Source of the DNA: Streptomyces malaysiensis subsp. samsunensis
Lineage (GTDB): Bacteria; Actinomycetota; Actinomycetes; Streptomycetales; Streptomycetaceae
Reading direction: 5' to 3'
DNA length: 64,000 nucleotides
Assembly (NCBI RefSeq): GCF_024519315.1
Contig: NZ_JANIIC010000002.1
Coordinates: 124,001 to 188,000, forward strand
Shown here one piece after another: positions 26,393 to 36,798 of this stretch; within the stretch, counting starts at the first letter, position 1, and every line of letters begins with the position of its first letter. Both the position numbers and the translations under genes were made by a program. The notes beneath the pieces are model-generated. The model saw nothing but the letters and a program-made list of their open reading frames with translations. It was not told where the DNA came from and ran no database searches.

Positions 26393-27580
26393 GTGGACCT
26401 CGATCTCAGCGAGGGGCAGTTGGCCTTCCGGGCCGAGGCCCGGCGGTGGCTGGCCGCGCACACGCCCGCCACTGCCCTGCCCTCCCTGGAGACCGCCGAG
26501 GGGTTCGCGGCGCACCGCGCCTGGGAGCGCATGCTCGCGGCGGACCGCTGGTCGGTGGTGACCTGGCCCGAGGAGTACGGCGGCCGGGGCGCCTCGCTGG
26601 TCGAGTGGCTGCTGTTCGAGGAGGAGTACTACGCGGCGGGCGCGCCCGGCCGGGTCAGCCAGAACGGGATCAGCCTGCTCGCCCCCACCCTCTTCGAGCA
26701 CGGCAGCGCCGAGCAGCGCGCCCGGATCCTGCCGCCGATGGCGTGTGGCGAGACGATCTGGGCCCAGGCGTGGTCCGAGCCGGAGACGGGTTCCGACCTC
26801 GCCTCGCTGCGCTCCACCGCCCGCCGCGCCGACGGCGGCTGGCTGCTCAGCGGGCAGAAGACCTGGTCGTCCCGGGCGGCCTTCGCCGACCGGGCCTTCG
26901 GGCTGTTCCGCAGCGATCCGGCGGCGGACGCACCGCACCGGAGGCTCACGTATCTGATGTTCGCCCTGGACGCGCCCGGTGTGACCGTGCGCCCCATCGG
27001 CCGCCTCGACGGCAAGCCCGCCTTCGCCGAGCTCTTCCTCGACGAGGTGTTCGTCCCCGACGAGGACGTCATCGGCGAGCCGGGGCAGGGCTGGCGCATC
27101 GCGATGAGCACGGCGGGCAATGAGCGCGGGCTGACCCTGCGCAGCCCAGGGCGGTTCACCGCGGCGGCGCGGCGGCTGGTGGCGCTGTGGCGGGAGCGGG
27201 CGGACGCGCCGGGGAGCGGGGCGGACGAGGCGGCCGCGGTGCGCGACCGGGTCGCCGACGCGGTGATCCGCGCCCGCGCGTATGAGCTCTTCGCCTACGC
27301 GGGCGCCTCCCGGCTGGCCGCCGGGGGCTCGCTCGGGGCCGAGTCCAGCCTGAACAAGGTCTTCTGGTCGGAGCTGGACATCGCCCTCCACGAGACGGCC
27401 CTGGACCTGCTCGGCCCCTACGGCGAACTCGCCGACACCGCGGACGACCCCGCCGCGCCCGGCCCCTGGTCCGACGGCTACACCTTCGCCCTCGCGGGGC
27501 CGATCTACGCGGGCACCAATGAGATCCAGCGCGACATCATCGCCGAGCGGCTGCTGGGGCTTCCGAAGGGGCGCCGGTGA
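26393..27580 (+). CDS. Acyl-CoA dehydrogenase, large subunit of a two-gene pair
   Basis: 395 residues from GTG 26393, preceded by GGAGGGGGAGG; ATG 26366 is an alternative. FAD and acyl-CoA motifs include WAQAWSEPETGSDLASL, LSGQKTWSSRA and the C-terminal YAGTNEIQRDIIAERLLGLP. With the shorter dehydrogenase immediately downstream it resembles heteromeric FadE pairs used for steroid side chains in actinobacteria. The steroid link is inference; other branched acyl-CoAs are possible. Confidence 0.87.
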   Translation: MDLDLSEGQLAFRAEARRWLAAHTPATALPSLETAEGFAAHRAWERMLAADRWSVVTWPEEYGGRGASLVEWLLFEEEYYAAGAPGRVSQNGISLLAPTLFEHGSAEQRARILPPMACGETIWAQAWSEPETGSDLASLRSTARRADGGWLLSGQKTWSSRAAFADRAFGLFRSDPAADAPHRRLTYLMFALDAPGVTVRPIGRLDGKPAFAELFLDEVFVPDEDVIGEPGQGWRIAMSTAGNERGLTLRSPGRFTAAARRLVALWRERADAPGSGADEAAAVRDRVADAVIRARAYELFAYAGASRLAAGGSLGAESSLNKVFWSELDIALHETALDLLGPYGELADTADDPAAPGPWSDGYTFALAGPIYAGTNEIQRDIIAERLLGLPKGRR

Positions 27581-27631
27581 GCTGTGGTGTCGCCGGTGAC
27601 CGGACCAGTGGTTGACGAGGGGAACGCCTGG

Positions 27632-28666
27632 ATGGAATTCATGCTGGATCAGGCGCAGACGGACTTCGGCCGCACCCTGGACCGGATGCTCGGCGGGGCC
27701 GACACGCCGCGCGCCGTCCGGGCGTGGGCGCGCGGCGAGCATGCGCCGGGGCGTGCCGTGTGGGGGCGGCTCGCCGAAGCCGGGGTGACCGGGCTGGCCG
27801 TACCGGAGGCGTACGAGGGTGTCGGGCCGCTGCCGGTGGAGCTGGGCGTGGCGTATGTCGCGGCGGGGCGGCACGCCGTGCCGGGGCCCCTGGCCGAGAC
27901 GGCCGCCGCCGCGGTGCTGTTGGCCGCGCTCGCCGAGGGCGGTACGGCGCGGGCCGGTCAGGCGGCCGGACACTGGTTGCCCCGGATCGCCGACGGGCGG
28001 GCGCTGGTGACGCTCGCGGCGGCCGACGGCGGGCCGTACGCGCTGGACGCGGACGCCGCCGACGCCGTCTTCGCCGTCGAGGGCGAGGAGCTGTGGCTGG
28101 CCCCGGGGCACGGGCCGGTCCAGCCCTCGTTCGACCCGGCCCGCCGACTGGCCCGGCCACTGCCGGGCGGTGAGCCGCTCGCCCGGGGCCTGGCCGTGGC
28201 CACGGCCGCCGCGCGCGCCGCGGACTGGGCCGCCTTCGCCACGGCCGCGCTGTCCCTGGGGACCGGGCTCGCGCTGGTGGAGCGCACCGCGGCGTACGTC
28301 AAGCAGCGCACTCAGTTCGGCCGCCCGATCGGCTCGTTCCAGGCGGTGAAGCACCGACTGGCGGACGCGCTCATCGGGCTGGAGTTCGCCCGGCCGCTGC
28401 TGTACGGGGCCGCGGTCGCGCTGGCATCGACGCCCGCGAACGAGGCCCGCGCGGAGGTCGCCGCGGCGAAGGTGGCCGCCGGGGAGGCCGCGTACACGGC
28501 GGCGCGCACCGCCCTCCAACTGCACGGCGCGCTCGGCTACACCGAGGAGTACGACCTCTCGCTGTGGATCCGCAAGGCCCGCGCCCTGCGTACCGCCTGG
28601 GGCTCCCCGTCGGTCTGCCGCTCCCGCGTCCTCACTGCCGCGTCCTCGCGCCCTGACCGGTCTTGA
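27632..28666 (+). CDS. Acyl-CoA dehydrogenase, small subunit of a two-gene pair
   Basis: 344 residues from ATG 27632 with GAGGGG upstream; the frame is open to 27584. Contains TRTQFGRPIGSFQAVKHRLA-like core (actual YVKQRTQFGRPIGSFQAVKH) and HGALGYTEEYDLSLWIRKA near the C-terminus. Shorter than its neighbour and lying 51 bp downstream, as in FadE heterotetramers. Oxidises acyl-CoA with FAD. Confidence 0.85.
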   Translation: MEFMLDQAQTDFGRTLDRMLGGADTPRAVRAWARGEHAPGRAVWGRLAEAGVTGLAVPEAYEGVGPLPVELGVAYVAAGRHAVPGPLAETAAAAVLLAALAEGGTARAGQAAGHWLPRIADGRALVTLAAADGGPYALDADAADAVFAVEGEELWLAPGHGPVQPSFDPARRLARPLPGGEPLARGLAVATAAARAADWAAFATAALSLGTGLALVERTAAYVKQRTQFGRPIGSFQAVKHRLADALIGLEFARPLLYGAAVALASTPANEARAEVAAAKVAAGEAAYTAARTALQLHGALGYTEEYDLSLWIRKARALRTAWGSPSVCRSRVLTAASSRPDRS

Positions 28667-28713
28667 TCCATGCTGTATCGACCATCAGTGAGCGAACAGC
28701 GAGGTATGCGCGG

Positions 28714-29718
28714 ATGCACCGGCCACGACCCACCCTGGAGAGCGTGGCGCGCCGCGCCGGCGTCTCGCGCGCCACCGTCTCCCGTGTCGTCAACGGTTCC
28801 ACGAAGGTCGGCGAGGACAGCCGTGAGGCGGTCCTGAGTGCCATCCAGGAGCTGGGCTACATCCCCAATCAGGCCGCCCGCAGCCTCGTCACCCAGCGCA
28901 CCGACTCGTTCGCGCTGGTGCTCCCCGAGGAGCCGGGCCGGGTCTTCTCCGACGACCGGTTCTTCCCGGGCGTGGTGCGCGGGGTGAGCCAGGAGCTGGA
29001 GGCCGCGGACAAGCAGTTGGTGCTGATGATGGCCCGCTCCCCCGCCAGCCGTGACCGCATCGAGCGCTTCGCCCTGGCCCGCCATGTCGACGGCGTCATG
29101 GTGGCGTCGATGCACGGCGCCGATCCGCTGCCGGCCGCGCTGGTCCGGATGGGCATCCCGGTGGTCTGCAACGAGCGGGTGCCGGGCCCGGCGTCGCCGC
29201 CGTACGTGGGGGTGGACAACGCGGCGGGCGCGGCGCTGGCCGTCGAGCATCTGATCCGCTCCGGGCGCACCCGTATCGCCACGGTCGCGGGTCCCCAGGA
29301 CATGGTGGCCGGGATCGACCGGCTCTCGGGCTACCGGGTGGCGCTGACCGGTGCGCGGCTGGAGGCGTACGTGGCGGCCGGGGACTTCACCCAGGAGTCC
29401 GGGGCGGTCGCGATGCGGGAGCTGCTGGACCGGGAGCCGGGGCTGGACGGGGTGTTCGTGGCCTCCGACCTGATGGCGATCGGGGTGCTGCGGGCGCTGC
29501 GCCGGGCCGGGCGAAGGGTGCCGGAGGACGTGGCGGTGGTCGGCTTCGACGACATCGAGCCCGCGGGCTACACCGAGCCCCCGCTGACCACCGTGCGCCA
29601 GCCGATAGCCGAAATCGGCTGCCGCCTGGCCCGCCAGTTGCTCCGCCTGACGGCGGGCGAGCCGATAGAACCGGCGCTGGTTCTCCCCACCGAGTTGGTG
29701 ATCCGCGAGTCGGCGTAG
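28714..29718 (+). CDS. LacI-family transcriptional regulator
   Basis: 334 residues from ATG 28714 (frame open to 28663). The helix-turn-helix is at the N-terminus (TLESVARRAGVSRATVSRVV) with the hinge LGYIPNQAARSLVTQ, followed by a periplasmic-binding-protein-like sugar sensor. No sugar transport or metabolism genes are adjacent. LacI-like half sites occur ~390 bp downstream of its stop inside an inverted-repeat region, so its original target may have been lost. Confidence 0.9.
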   Translation: MHRPRPTLESVARRAGVSRATVSRVVNGSTKVGEDSREAVLSAIQELGYIPNQAARSLVTQRTDSFALVLPEEPGRVFSDDRFFPGVVRGVSQELEAADKQLVLMMARSPASRDRIERFALARHVDGVMVASMHGADPLPAALVRMGIPVVCNERVPGPASPPYVGVDNAAGAALAVEHLIRSGRTRIATVAGPQDMVAGIDRLSGYRVALTGARLEAYVAAGDFTQESGAVAMRELLDREPGLDGVFVASDLMAIGVLRALRRAGRRVPEDVAVVGFDDIEPAGYTEPPLTTVRQPIAEIGCRLARQLLRLTAGEPIEPALVLPTELVIRESA

Positions 29719-29749
29719 TCGGGCGCGCGACACGGTGCCCTTGGGGTGG

Positions 29750-30445
29750 CCCTGTCGTGGGCGGGCCTGTCGTGGGCGGGCCTGTCGTGGGCGGCTCGGC
29801 TCGGTTGGGTGCGGGTTTCGTCTCGCGCCTTCGGCGCATTTGAGCAGCGGGGCAGGGAGTGGGGGGCGCGGGCCTCGCCGCCGAGCGCCGGGCCAGGGGA
29901 TGTAGGCGCCGGGGGCGGCACCGGAGGCCGGAAGCTGAGGCCGGTCCCGGGCTGGCGGGTAGTGGGGGCCTAGCTGGCGGGGCCTGGCGGCTGTCGTGTG
30001 CCTAGGTCGGGGCGGGGCTGCCAGGGGGCTGGAAAACGGTGCGGCCGTGGCACCGGAAGGGGCTGCTTGGTGCTGGGCTGGCGGCTCCTCCGGGTACCCC
30101 TCGAAAAAACGCTTGACCTGAAGCAACTAATTTGTCAAACGTTTTCAGAGGGGGTACCCCAACCCCTCGCGGCTGTCCGGCGTCGGCCCCAGCCCTCGGC
30201 CAGGGGCGCCGCCACCGGCGCCCACACCCACCGGGCCGGCGCCCGGCGGCGGTGCCACGCCCCCACCCCCTGCCCCGCTGCTCAAATGCGCCGAAGGCGC
30301 GAGACGAAACCCGCACCCAACCGAGCCGAGCAACCCAAGCAGACCAGCCCAAGCAGACCAGCCCAAGCCGACCAACCCAGGCCGACCAACCCGAACCGAG
30401 CAACCCAGCAGCCCAAGCCGACCAGCCCGAGCCGGGCAACCCGTA
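29750..30445. repeat. Large imperfect inverted-repeat region without genes
   Basis: This 754-bp gene-free stretch (29719-30472) is built from inverted repeats. The segment 29794-29857 is a perfect 64-bp reverse complement of 30268-30331 (GCTCGGCTCGGTTGGGTGCG onward, each with the hairpin GCGCC-TTC-GGCGC). Flanking bases match less well for a further ~60 bp inward, and the left arm carries ~125 bp extra. Each outer end has 15-bp tandem repeats: CCTGTCGTGGGCGGG three times at 29750-29794, and CCAAGCAGACCAGC-like units at 30336-30430. The centre holds the LacI-like dyad listed separately. No ORF here looks real. Confidence 0.85.
30106..30145. promoter_or_regulatory. Paired LacI-type half sites at the centre of the inverted repeat
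   Basis: AAAACGCTTGAC (30106-30117) and GTCAAACGTTTT (30134-30145) are inverted relative to each other, and each contains an AAACGYTT core typical of LacI operators. They are flanked symmetrically by GGGTACCCC. No gene starts nearby on either strand, so the site looks orphaned. Confidence 0.5.
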
Positions 30446-30472
30446 CCGCCGGCCCGCCGCGGAGGCGCCCGC

Positions 30473-31216
30473 TCAGCCACCCCCCGCATACCGCGGCAGC
30501 CAAGCCCGGAAGTCCCGTTCGAACGCGTCGTAGCGGCGTCGCAGGGCCGCGCCCGGCCAGTTCTTCGGCAGCAGGCGGGCGGGGAGGACGGGGTCGGCGA
30601 GGAGGTGGCGGAGGGCCGCGGCCGCGACGGTGAAGCGCTCGGCCGGTTCCTCCGCGGCGTCCAGCGCCGCGCCGAGCAGCCTGGCCTGGCGGGCCCAGCC
30701 GTCCAGGTCCCACAGGCGCGCGGCGAGCTCGGCCGGATCGCCTTCCGGCGCGCCGGTGAACCAGCCGCACTGCTCGGCGGCGACGTCCGGGCGCGGGTGG
30801 ACGAGGTTGGCGGGGCGCATCCACGTGCCCTCGCGCAGTTCGGCCAGGCGCAGGGCGGCCATGGCCTGGCGGAGGGCGGCCCGCTCGGCCGCCTCGCGGC
30901 GGTCGGAGGTGACGATCGCGATCTCCCAGTCGCCGCCCCAGCGCCGGGTGCGGGGAGCGCGGCTGTCGTCCTGCCGCGCCTGGCGGGCCAGCAGCCGGTC
31001 GGTGAGCCGGTAGGTGCCGCCGCTCTGCTCCAGGTCACCGGCCGCGACCATACGGGTGAGCGCGACCCGGATGGTCCCCTCGGCGGTGCCGAAGAGCGCG
31101 CCGACGCGCACCAGCGCGCGGGCGGGCAGCTGGGGCGGGTGATGGCCCAGCAGGGTGCTGAGCACGATCGAGCGCGCGGTCAGCGGCCGCAGGGTGAGCG
31201 TTCCGGTGTCGTCCAT
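30473..31216 (-). CDS. PaaX-family transcriptional regulator
   Basis: 247 residues. The N-terminal winged helix (LPARALVRVGALFGTAEGTI) is followed by PaaX central and C-terminal domains (RRWGGDWEIAIVTSDRREAA, YDAFERDFRAWLPRYAG). PaaX proteins sense aryl-CoA or acyl-CoA esters and repress degradative operons. Divergent from aidB and the enoyl-CoA hydratase, its likely targets. Confidence 0.9.
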   Translation of the reverse strand: MDDTGTLTLRPLTARSIVLSTLLGHHPPQLPARALVRVGALFGTAEGTIRVALTRMVAAGDLEQSGGTYRLTDRLLARQARQDDSRAPRTRRWGGDWEIAIVTSDRREAAERAALRQAMAALRLAELREGTWMRPANLVHPRPDVAAEQCGWFTGAPEGDPAELAARLWDLDGWARQARLLGAALDAAEEPAERFTVAAAALRHLLADPVLPARLLPKNWPGAALRRRYDAFERDFRAWLPRYAGGG

Positions 31217-31237
31217 GGTTACCCGAAACCCTATCCA

Positions 31238-31271
31238 TTACAGTTCCCCATCGCGCATTATGGAAGTGTAA
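31238..31271. promoter_or_regulatory. Inverted repeat in the paaX-aidB intergenic region
   Basis: TTACAGTTCC (31238-31247) and GGAAGTGTAA (31262-31271) match as an inverted repeat at nine of ten positions, 14 bp apart. They lie between divergent starts 31216 and 31323. A plausible PaaX operator, not proven. Confidence 0.5.
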
Positions 31272-31322
31272 GACCACCCCGGCCGGCCGCCCCGGGAGAC
31301 CGCGAACGAGGAGATGTCTGCC

Positions 31323-32965
31323 ATGAGCGCTACGCACGAGGTCCTCAACCAGGCCCCGCCGCTCGTCGGCTTCAGCACGGCGGACGAGCCCGCCCTGCTG
31401 GAGGCCCTGCGGCGGCACGGCGGCGGCTGGGGCGAGCGGGAGGTGCGGGAGCTGGGCGCGCGGGCCGGTTCCGCCGAGGTCCAGGACTGGGCGCGGATGG
31501 CCGAGGAGCACCCCCCGGTGCTGCACACCCACGACCGCTACGGCCATCGCGTCGACGAGGTCGAGTACCACCCCGCCTACCACCAGCTGATGGGCGTGGC
31601 CGTGGAGAGCGGCCAGCACGCGGCCGCGTGGAGCGAGAGCCGCCCCGGCGCCCATCTGGTGCGCGCGGCCAAGTTCTACGCCTTCGCGCAGGCCGAGCCC
31701 GGCCATGGCTGCCCCATCTCCATGACGTACGCCGCGGTCCCGGCGCTGCGCGCCGAACCGGAGCTCGCCGCCGGGTACGAACCGCTGCTGGCCGCCCGCA
31801 CCTACGACTTCGGGCTGCGGCCGCCGCTCGGCAAGCGGGGCCTGATCGCGGGCATGTCGATGACGGAGAAGCAGGGCGGCTCGGACGTCCGCGCCAACAC
31901 CACCCGGGCCGTACCGGACGGTGCCGGCCGCTATGTCCTCACCGGCCACAAGTGGTTCACCTCCGCGCCGATGAGCGATGTCTTCCTGACGCTGGCCCAG
32001 ACGGAGGAGGGGCTCACCTGCTTCCTGGTGCCCCGGGTGCTGCCGGACGGCAGCCGCAACCCGCTGCGGCTGATGCGGCTCAAGAACAAGCTGGGCAACC
32101 GCTCCAACGCGTCGGCCGAGATCGAGTACGAGTCCGCCGTGGCCTGGCGGGTCGGCGAACCGGGCCGCGGCGTGCGGACCATCGTGGAGATGGTCAACGT
32201 CACCCGGCTGGACTGTGTCATCGGCTCGGCGGCGGGCATGCGGGCAGGGCTGCGGCAGGCGCTGCACCACGCCGAGCACCGCCGGGCGTTCGGCGCCGAC
32301 CTGGTCGACCAACCGCTGATGCGCAATGTGCTCGCCGATCTGGCGGTCGAGTCGGAGGCGGCCACGACGCTCGCGATGCGGCTCGCGGCCGCCCTGGACG
32401 GCGCGGAGGCCGGGGACGAGGGCGAGGCGGCACTGCGCAGGCTGGGGCTCGCGGTGAGCAAGTACTGGGTGTGCAAGCGCGGCGCCACCCACGCCGCCGA
32501 GGCCCTGGAATGCCTGGGTGGCAACGGCTATGTGGAGGAGTCCGGGATGCCGCGCCTGTATCGCGAGGCACCCCTGCTGTCGATCTGGGAGGGCTCGGGG
32601 AATGTCGCCGCGCTCGACGTGCTGCGCGCGCTGGGCCGCGAGAACGGCGCCCTGGAGGCGTTCCTCGCCGAGGTCGACGCCGCGGCCGGGGCCGACGCCC
32701 GGCTGGACGCGGCCGTGGACCGGCTGCGCGGGCTGCTGCCGCAGCTCGCCGACCCCGAGCGCGCGCAGCTGCTGGCGCGCCGGCTGGCCGAGCAGATGAC
32801 GCTGGTGCTCCAGGGCAGCCTGCTGGTGCGGTACAGCCACCCCGCGGTCGCCGACGCGTTCTGCGCCTCGCGGCTCGACGGGGACTGGGGACATGCCTTC
32901 GGCACCCTGCCGCCCGGTACGGACACCGGCCCGATCCTGGAGCGCGCCCGGCCGAAGGACGCGCG

Positions 32966-32969
<4 letters not shown>
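31323..32969 (+). CDS. aidB: AidB-family acyl-CoA dehydrogenase homologue
   Basis: 548 residues from ATG 31323, with GAGGAG ten bases upstream; ATG 31314 would sit on the ribosome site. It tracks E. coli AidB over its length: THEVLNQAPPLVGF, GMSMTEKQGGSDVRANTTRA, HKWFTSAPMSDVFLTLAQ, LKNKLGNRSNAS and LECLGGNGYVEESGMPRLYR. AidB binds FAD and DNA and belongs to the alkylation response in enterics. Here it is coupled (GTGA overlap) to an enoyl-CoA hydratase and faces PaaX, a context that favours acyl-CoA metabolism. Confidence 0.92.
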
Positions 32970-33787
<818 letters not shown>

Positions 33788-33943
33788 CCAGGGACGGAAC
33801 CCGCCGCGGGGTGAGCTGAGCGCAGGTCGGATGAATGTCCTCGGCTAAACCTCAATGCGCCAATATCCGGGTTCATTCCCCTATTCGAGGGAATCCAGGC
33901 GTTCACCCGGCTGGCGGGCGCCCGTTCGGCCGAACATCTCCTG

Positions 33944-34708
33944 GTGAAGCGATGGCAGCGCGTATGGCGTGCGGGGGTCCTGACCACTGCCCTTGTTCTC
34001 GCCTCGGCGGGGGCGACAGCCCTGGCCGAGGAGGGCGGTGTCGGTCCGGCGGCCACGCCCGCCTCCCCCCGGCCGACGGCCGATGCCCGGTCCGGGGCCG
34101 GGGCCGGGGGCCCGGACGACGGACCGCACGCCTCGGTGCGGATCCGGATCGGTCCCGGCCTGTGCGTCTGCGTCGCGGCATCGGCGAGCCGCGTCCACTT
34201 CATCGCCCGGTTCGGCTGGTGCCCCACGCCGACCCCCACACCGACACCTACGCCCACGCCGACCCCCACTCCCACGCCCACACCGACGCCCACCCCGACG
34301 GCGACACCGTCCCCAACGCCCACCCCCAGCCCGTCCGCCACGCCGACGCCTACGCCGACCCCTAGCGCCACTCCCGCACCCACCCGGGCACCGCGGGCCC
34401 CCTCCCCCACGCCCACTCCGCGGCTCCCCGCGCCGGGGCCCACACTCACGCCGGCGTTTCCGCCCCCGCCCTCGCCCCCGCGCACCAAGCCTCCGGCATC
34501 ACCCCCCGCACCGGCTCCCGCACCGACCAGGACCCGTGCCGTCGAGATGCACGCGTATCAGAAACCCACGCGCGAGAAGCCCGACAACGGGACCTCCTTG
34601 GTCACCTTCACCCTGCTGCTCACCGCGCCCGCGGTCCTCGCGGCCGCCGCGCTCCGTCCGCGTTCGCGCTCCGGCACGCGCGGCGGGCGTGGCGGACGGC
34701 GTGGCTGA
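33944..34708 (+). CDS. Secreted Pro-Thr-repeat protein with C-terminal membrane anchor
   Basis: 254 residues from GTG 33944. A signal peptide (~residues 1-28, ending ATALA) precedes a short domain with three cysteines (GLCVCV, FGWCP). Next is a long (PT)n tract from about residue 93, encoded by CCNACN repeats at 34228-34370, then a Pro/Ala-rich stalk and a hydrophobic helix with a basic tail ([20 protein letters not shown]). It is probably a wall-spanning surface protein. No sortase motif is evident. Cargo domain unknown. A DUF4239 gene follows after 33 bp. Confidence 0.72.
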   Translation: MKRWQRVWRAGVLTTALVLASAGATALAEEGGVGPAATPASPRPTADARSGAGAGGPDDGPHASVRIRIGPGLCVCVAASASRVHFIARFGWCPTPTPTPTPTPTPTPTPTPTPTPTPTATPSPTPTPSPSATPTPTPTPSATPAPTRAPRAPSPTPTPRLPAPGPTLTPAFPPPPSPPRTKPPASPPAPAPAPTRTRAVEMHAYQKPTREKPDNGTSLVTFTLLLTAPAVLAAAALRPRSRSGTRGGRGGRRG

Positions 34709-34741
34709 CGGCGCACCGCCGAACCGCTTGGGAGGCTATCC

Positions 34742-35512
34742 ATGCCCGAATGGCTGATTATGACCCTGGTGATGGCCGGAACCTGCGCGGTCGTGGTGAC
34801 CGGGGCGGTCCTCAACTCCCGTCGGCTCGGGGAGGATGACGATCCGGACGAGACCCCCGATGTCCTCGACTACATGATCATGATGATCGGCGTGGTCTAC
34901 GCGATCGTGCTGGGCCTGGCGATCGCCGGTGTCTGGGAGGGGCGCTCCGCCGCGCAGGACGGGGTCCGTACGGAGGCGCAGGCGCTGCACGAGGTGGCCG
35001 AGCGGGCGAGCGTCCACCCCGGCCCGGTGCGCGACCGGATCCGTGACGACGTGGACGCGTATGTGCGCCATGTGGTGCACACCGAGTGGAAGGTGATGAT
35101 CGACAAGGGCGAACTCACCGACCGCGGCGCCAAGCTGCTGACCACCCTGCGCCGCGATGTCACCTTCGCGACTCCGCACAGCGATCTCCAGTCGCAGGCG
35201 TATCAGCCGATGGTGGATCAGGTGGCCGCGGTGGACGACGCGCGCACCGCCCGGCAGCAGAGCGCGGGGCCCACGATGCCCCCTCTGGTCTGGTTCGGCC
35301 TGGTGCTGGGCGCGGCGCTGGTCATCGGGCTGGTCTTCACCCTCCAGATCCGCCGCTCGCCCCGGGAGCTGCTGCTCGCGGTGATGTTCACCGCGCTCAT
35401 CGTCTTCCTGCTCTTCCTGGTGTGGGACTTCGACGAGCCCTTCGGACGGTCGGTCGGCGACTCGACCACGGCCTTCACCGATCTGTTCCCCAGCGCACAG
35501 GGAGGGTCTTGA
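34742..35512 (+). CDS. DUF4239-type membrane protein
   Basis: 256 residues with two N-terminal helices (WLIMTLVMAGTCAVVVTGAV, DYMIMMIGVVYAIVLGLAIA), a soluble helical middle and two C-terminal helices. This matches the DUF4239 (bestrophin-like) layout. Function unknown. Its 3' end overlaps the convergent P450 gene by 38 bp. Confidence 0.8.
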   Translation: MPEWLIMTLVMAGTCAVVVTGAVLNSRRLGEDDDPDETPDVLDYMIMMIGVVYAIVLGLAIAGVWEGRSAAQDGVRTEAQALHEVAERASVHPGPVRDRIRDDVDAYVRHVVHTEWKVMIDKGELTDRGAKLLTTLRRDVTFATPHSDLQSQAYQPMVDQVAAVDDARTARQQSAGPTMPPLVWFGLVLGAALVIGLVFTLQIRRSPRELLLAVMFTALIVFLLFLVWDFDEPFGRSVGDSTTAFTDLFPSAQGGS

Positions 35513-36767
35513 GCCCGTTCTGGAAGTTGGAGGTCAGCCGCACCGGCTCACCCGCCCGGCGCAGCCCCGGCAGCCGGTCCAGGGTGGCGCGCAGCATGGC
35601 CCGCATCTGGACGCGGGCCAGATGCGCGCCCAGGCAGACATGCGGTCCGAAGCCGAAGCTCAGATGGTCGTTGGGGGCGCGGGTGATGTCGAAGCGGTCG
35701 GGGTCGGCGAAGACCGTCTCGTCGCGGTTGGCCGAGGCGTGGAAGACGACGACCTTCTCACCGCGCCGGATGAGCTGTCCGCCCAGCTCCACATCGCGGG
35801 TGGCGGTGCGCCGGAAGTCGATGACGGGCGGCCAGAAGCGCAGCATCTCCTCCACCGCGGAGCCGGTCAGCTCGGGCCGGTCGAGCAGCAGCCGCAGGCT
35901 GTCGGGGTGGTCGAGGAGGGTGAGCAGCCCGCCGGGGATGCCGTTGCGCAGCGTCTCGTTGCCCGCCACGGCGAAGAGGAAGAACATGTTCTCGAACTCG
36001 TCCCGGCTCAGCCCGCCCTCCCGCATCCGCGCCATCACACTGCCCGGCCGGGGCCGCTCGGCGAGTGCGTGGGCATAGGCGAACATATCGGCCAGGGCCT
36101 CGCGGGAGCGCGGGTTCATCGGCCGACCGTCGGGGCGGCGCGGCGCCGAGGCGGGTCTGCGGACGAGGGCGGCGCGCGCCATGGGGCTGAGCTCCTCCTG
36201 GGCCGCGGTGGACAGTCCGGCGTAGTCGGCGTCCTGGTAGCCGATGACCCTGCCGGCCCAGTCGAACAGCAGCCGCCGGTCGCCCTCGGGGACGCCCATC
36301 ACATGGGCGAGGGTCCAGACCGGCAGATCGGCGGCGAGCTCCACGAAGTCGGCCTCGCCGCGCCCGGCCACGGAGTCCACGAGCACCAGCGCACGCTCCT
36401 CGATGACCGCCTCCAGCTCCCGTACGGCGCGGGGGGTGAAGGCCGCGGCGACGATACGGCGGGTGCGGGAGTGGTCGGGCGGGTCCTGGTTGAGCATCAT
36501 CGCCCGCACGAACTCCAGATCGGCGGGGGTGTCGGGGTCGCGGATCTGGGTGGCCCCGAGGTGGGAGGAGAAGACCTCGGGGGTGCGCAGGACGTGTTTG
36601 ACGTCGGCGTGCCGGAACACCGCCCAGAAGCCGGGGCCGGCCGGCCAGGCCCCGACCGCCGGCTCGTCTATCCGGCAGACCGGGCGGGTGGCGCGCTGTT
36701 CGGCGAAGAGCGCGTAGGGCACACCGGCGGTGTAGGTCTCGGGAAGGAACGCCTCGACAGGGTTCAC
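35475..36767 (-). CDS. Cytochrome P450 (CYP125/CYP142-like)
   Basis: 430 residues. Haem-binding loop FGFGPHVCLGAHLAR, ExxR in EEMLRFWP and I-helix AVAGNETLRNGIP. The I-helix block resembles actinobacterial steroid and fatty-acid omega-hydroxylases (CYP124/125/142), where GNETTRN is usual; here the second threonine is leucine. Redox partners are not adjacent. A role near the acyl-CoA genes at 23-34 kb is possible but only inferred. Confidence 0.9.
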   Translation of the reverse strand: MNPVEAFLPETYTAGVPYALFAEQRATRPVCRIDEPAVGAWPAGPGFWAVFRHADVKHVLRTPEVFSSHLGATQIRDPDTPADLEFVRAMMLNQDPPDHSRTRRIVAAAFTPRAVRELEAVIEERALVLVDSVAGRGEADFVELAADLPVWTLAHVMGVPEGDRRLLFDWAGRVIGYQDADYAGLSTAAQEELSPMARAALVRRPASAPRRPDGRPMNPRSREALADMFAYAHALAERPRPGSVMARMREGGLSRDEFENMFFLFAVAGNETLRNGIPGGLLTLLDHPDSLRLLLDRPELTGSAVEEMLRFWPPVIDFRRTATRDVELGGQLIRRGEKVVVFHASANRDETVFADPDRFDITRAPNDHLSFGFGPHVCLGAHLARVQMRAMLRATLDRLPGLRRAGEPVRLTSNFQNGLKTLPVRWGTDR

Positions 36768-36798
36768 AGCCGAGACCGTACGGCGCCGCCCTCCGGGC

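Noticed and set aside
29998..30633. Plus-strand frames in the inverted-repeat region
   Set aside because: They consist of Arg/Pro/Ala repeats derived from the DNA repeats, have no ribosome site and run into paaX on the other strand.
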